Shown here: piece after piece, positions 62,649 to 64,000 of the stretch | Numbering within the stretch: position 1 is the stretch's first letter | How the letters are laid out: every line of letters starts with the position of its first letter | Notes under the pieces: model-generated | Told to the model about the DNA's origin: nothing | Seen by the model: only the letters and a program-made list of their open reading frames with translations | The model's database searches: none | Assembly: GCA_963991985.1 (NCBI GenBank) | Contig: CAXDRX010000007.1 | Location: 20,467-84,466, forward strand | Reading direction: 5' to 3' | Length of the DNA stretch: 64,000 bases | Origin: MED-G17 sp963991985 | GTDB lineage: Bacteria; Bacteroidota; Bacteroidia; NS11-12g; UBA9320 | Made by a program: the position numbers and the translations under genes

Positions 62649-63608
62649 ATGAAAATTACTTTGATTCTTTTGACCAGTCTTTTTTGCTTGAACTTGGAAG
62701 CGCAAGTTATTGAAATGCCTACGATTCCTGAAGAAGGCGTTACTTTTTTGTTTGACCAAATTGAAAACAATTCAGAACCGTTAAAATTTGAAAATAAGGG
62801 TCCATGGGACTTTTCATCATTGACTACTCCTACGACCTATGAAATGAAACTTTTGCCCATAAAACAGTCTACTTCTGCCTCAAAATATCCCAAAGCAACA
62901 CATTTCATAAAATCTGCCAATGGAGAGTTTTTTTACAACTATGCCAACAATCAGATTTCTTATTACGGAAGAATTACAGAAAATACCGATGCAAGCTATA
63001 CCAACCCTGTGGTATGGATGAATTTTCCATTGAAAGAAAATTCTTATTTTGTAGATTCTACCGAGTCCACCTTTTTCTGGATGGGCTTCGAAGCTCCATT
63101 GACCGACAAATGGGAGACGCAAAGTTTGGGCTCATCAACACTTATTTTGCCCAATGGAACAAAGTATGAAAATGCAATTTTGGTTTCTTCCACCAAAACA
63201 ATGTTTGGGGGTCCTTTGGGCCCGCTCACCGTGACCTATGTAGAAGAAGCTTATTACTGGTGGGTCCCTGGGAGTGCTCTTCCTGTGGCGGCCCTGGAGA
63301 AATTTTATACCAATGATAAATTACAATATGAACGATCCACATTTTTGAAAAATGGTAATCTCTCGATTGACTTGTCTTCATTGAAAAAAATAGAATTTTA
63401 TCCCAACCCTTCTTTTTCTGAACTAATCCTAAATTTACAATCAAAAAGCGATTTAAACATTATTGATCTCAGTGGTAGAACTTTGCTGAACCAGACACTT
63501 TCTGCGGGAGAAAATGCCGTAGACATTTCGGAGATTCCTCAAGGAAAATACATCCTCGAAGTGAAAAATAGCAAGTCCACCAAACGAGAAATTTTGATCA
63601 AACAGTAG
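62649..63608 (+). CDS. Secreted protein with T9SS type A sorting domain
   Basis: A 319-residue secreted protein. The signal peptide is at about 1-19 (LILLTSLFCLNLEAQ). The central beta-rich part (about 20-240) with KFENKGPWDFSSL and several Trp/Tyr-rich strands matches no family I recognise. The last ~75 residues start IEFYPNPSFSELIL and end IPQGKYILEVKNSKSTKREILIKQ, a type A sorting domain. ATG at 62649 starts the leader. A 7-base variant box (TATTTTG) ends five bases upstream. A strong terminator follows. Confidence 0.83.
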   Translation: MKITLILLTSLFCLNLEAQVIEMPTIPEEGVTFLFDQIENNSEPLKFENKGPWDFSSLTTPTTYEMKLLPIKQSTSASKYPKATHFIKSANGEFFYNYANNQISYYGRITENTDASYTNPVVWMNFPLKENSYFVDSTESTFFWMGFEAPLTDKWETQSLGSSTLILPNGTKYENAILVSSTKTMFGGPLGPLTVTYVEEAYYWWVPGSALPVAALEKFYTNDKLQYERSTFLKNGNLSIDLSSLKKIEFYPNPSFSELILNLQSKSDLNIIDLSGRTLLNQTLSAGENAVDISEIPQGKYILEVKNSKSTKREILIKQ

Positions 63609-63625
63609 GGTAATTCTCAATTTAT

Positions 63626-63652
63626 GGCCAATCTTTTTGGCCGAGTTTTTTT
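63626..63652 (+). terminator. Rho-independent terminator after the 62649 gene
   Basis: GGCCAA (63626-63631) pairs with TTGGCC (63637-63642), five-base loop, then GAG and seven T (63646-63652). Located 18 bases after the stop codon. Confidence 0.8.
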
Positions 63653-64000
63653 CGTTGAGGTTTGTTAAAATCCCTTTGCTTTTTGCCTATTGATAGATTT
63701 GAGTAATCGGTTTGTTTGCTTTCTTTTAAAATTTCTAAACCTCTGAGAATTGCCGAAAAGGTTTAATTCCAGTTGAAAAATACAAAGACGGTGAAGAATC
63801 ACCGAATATTCAATAAAATAACATTGGCATTGGCTGTAGGATGAAATCAAAGACAGATGAATTGAAGCTTTATTAAAGGATCATTAAAAAAAAGAGCAAA
63901 TTGATATGGATCGATCAGATCCATGCCCGTTTCTGTCAGGATATAAAGCTACATTTTGGGATACACACCTACCCCTTCCCATCTGGTTTTCTTGCCGTTG
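63653..64000. other. Right-edge stretch without a recognisable gene
   Basis: About 350 AT-rich bases. A perfect 7-base hairpin ATGGATC/GATCCAT (63906-63912 and 63918-63924, five-base loop) is visible. The last 52 bases on the minus strand read NGKKTRWEGVGVYPKM followed by a stop at 63949-63951, which could be the end of a gene beginning beyond the window, but this is too short to support. Small frames here look spurious. Confidence 0.4.

Noticed and set aside
63949..64000. Possible C-terminal end of a protease-like gene on the minus strand (WEGVGVYP)
   Set aside because: Only 16 codons are visible, too few to support a gene call.
1..64000. CRISPR arrays, insertion sequences, prophage or integrase genes
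   Set aside because: No regularly spaced direct repeats, transposase or phage structural genes were seen on either strand.

Overview
The window is a compact, AT-rich chromosomal segment from a member of the Bacteroidota. The evidence is the type IX secretion system (T9SS): a PorT-like component, a PorV/PorQ-type barrel and six proteins ending in type A or type B (CHU_C-like) sorting domains. TAnnTTTG promoter boxes lie just upstream of many starts, Shine-Dalgarno sites are rare, and there is a TonB-dependent receptor with a carboxypeptidase-regulatory-like N-terminus. The mix resembles Flavobacteriales or Saprospiria-type environmental bacteria, but I cannot fix the order. I see no phage, insertion sequence or CRISPR array.

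Layout. 1-4.7 kb (minus): valS, an LptF/LptG-family permease and a glycosyltransferase that runs off the left edge; aspS diverges from valS. 6.6-13.8 kb (minus): a dense seven-gene run of ubiE, porT, tgt, a four-helix-bundle protein, a second LptF/LptG permease, and a DUF1800/DUF1501 pair whose last member carries a T9SS signal. 13.8-23.6 kb (plus): ysxC, then a TolC-HlyD-RND efflux operon followed by an M42 aminopeptidase and a PKD-type T9SS cargo. 23.6-27.4 kb: an isopenicillin-N-synthase-like oxygenase and uvrC (minus), then a 2-hydroxyacid dehydrogenase (plus). 27.5-36.4 kb: a three-gene outer-membrane/secretion operon (TonB-dependent receptor, 1316-aa T9SS cargo, PorV/PorQ-type barrel). 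36.4-40.3 kb: greA, a HIT protein, a self-cleaving-type XRE/S24 regulator, and the divergent hddA-hddC-gmhB heptose genes. 40.3-50.6 kb: a very large PKD/T9SS adhesin-like protein, a TPR protein, photolyase, a lipoprotein, then rsmG and a membrane glycosyltransferase on the other strand. 50.6-56.6 kb: tRNA-Ser, tRNA-Arg, typA, a prohibitin-like protein, tRNA-Val, lipoproteins and mnmE. 56.7-63.6 kb: a more accessory stretch with a duplicated cysteine-rich lipoprotein and its partner, a divergent HMA/heme-oxygenase pair, an NTF2-like protein with a starch-binding-like domain, small membrane proteins and two more T9SS cargos.

How it fits together. Core translation, tRNA modification and envelope-assembly genes alternate with surface and secreted proteins. 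Many genes overlap or abut, and several convergent pairs share stop-codon bases. Many operon heads have a TAnnTTTG box ending 4-8 bases before the start codon, which predicts leaderless mRNAs. mnmE shows the same spacing but with ATC where the start codon should be.

Most worth following up: the apparent ATC start of mnmE; the leaderless-promoter pattern; the duplicated C-x-C-x6-C-x10-C-x4-C-x2-C module at 56.7-57.5 kb; the receptor/cargo/PorV-type operon; a perfect palindrome inside the heme oxygenase promoter; and a terminator-like hairpin at the predicted 5' end of greA mRNA.
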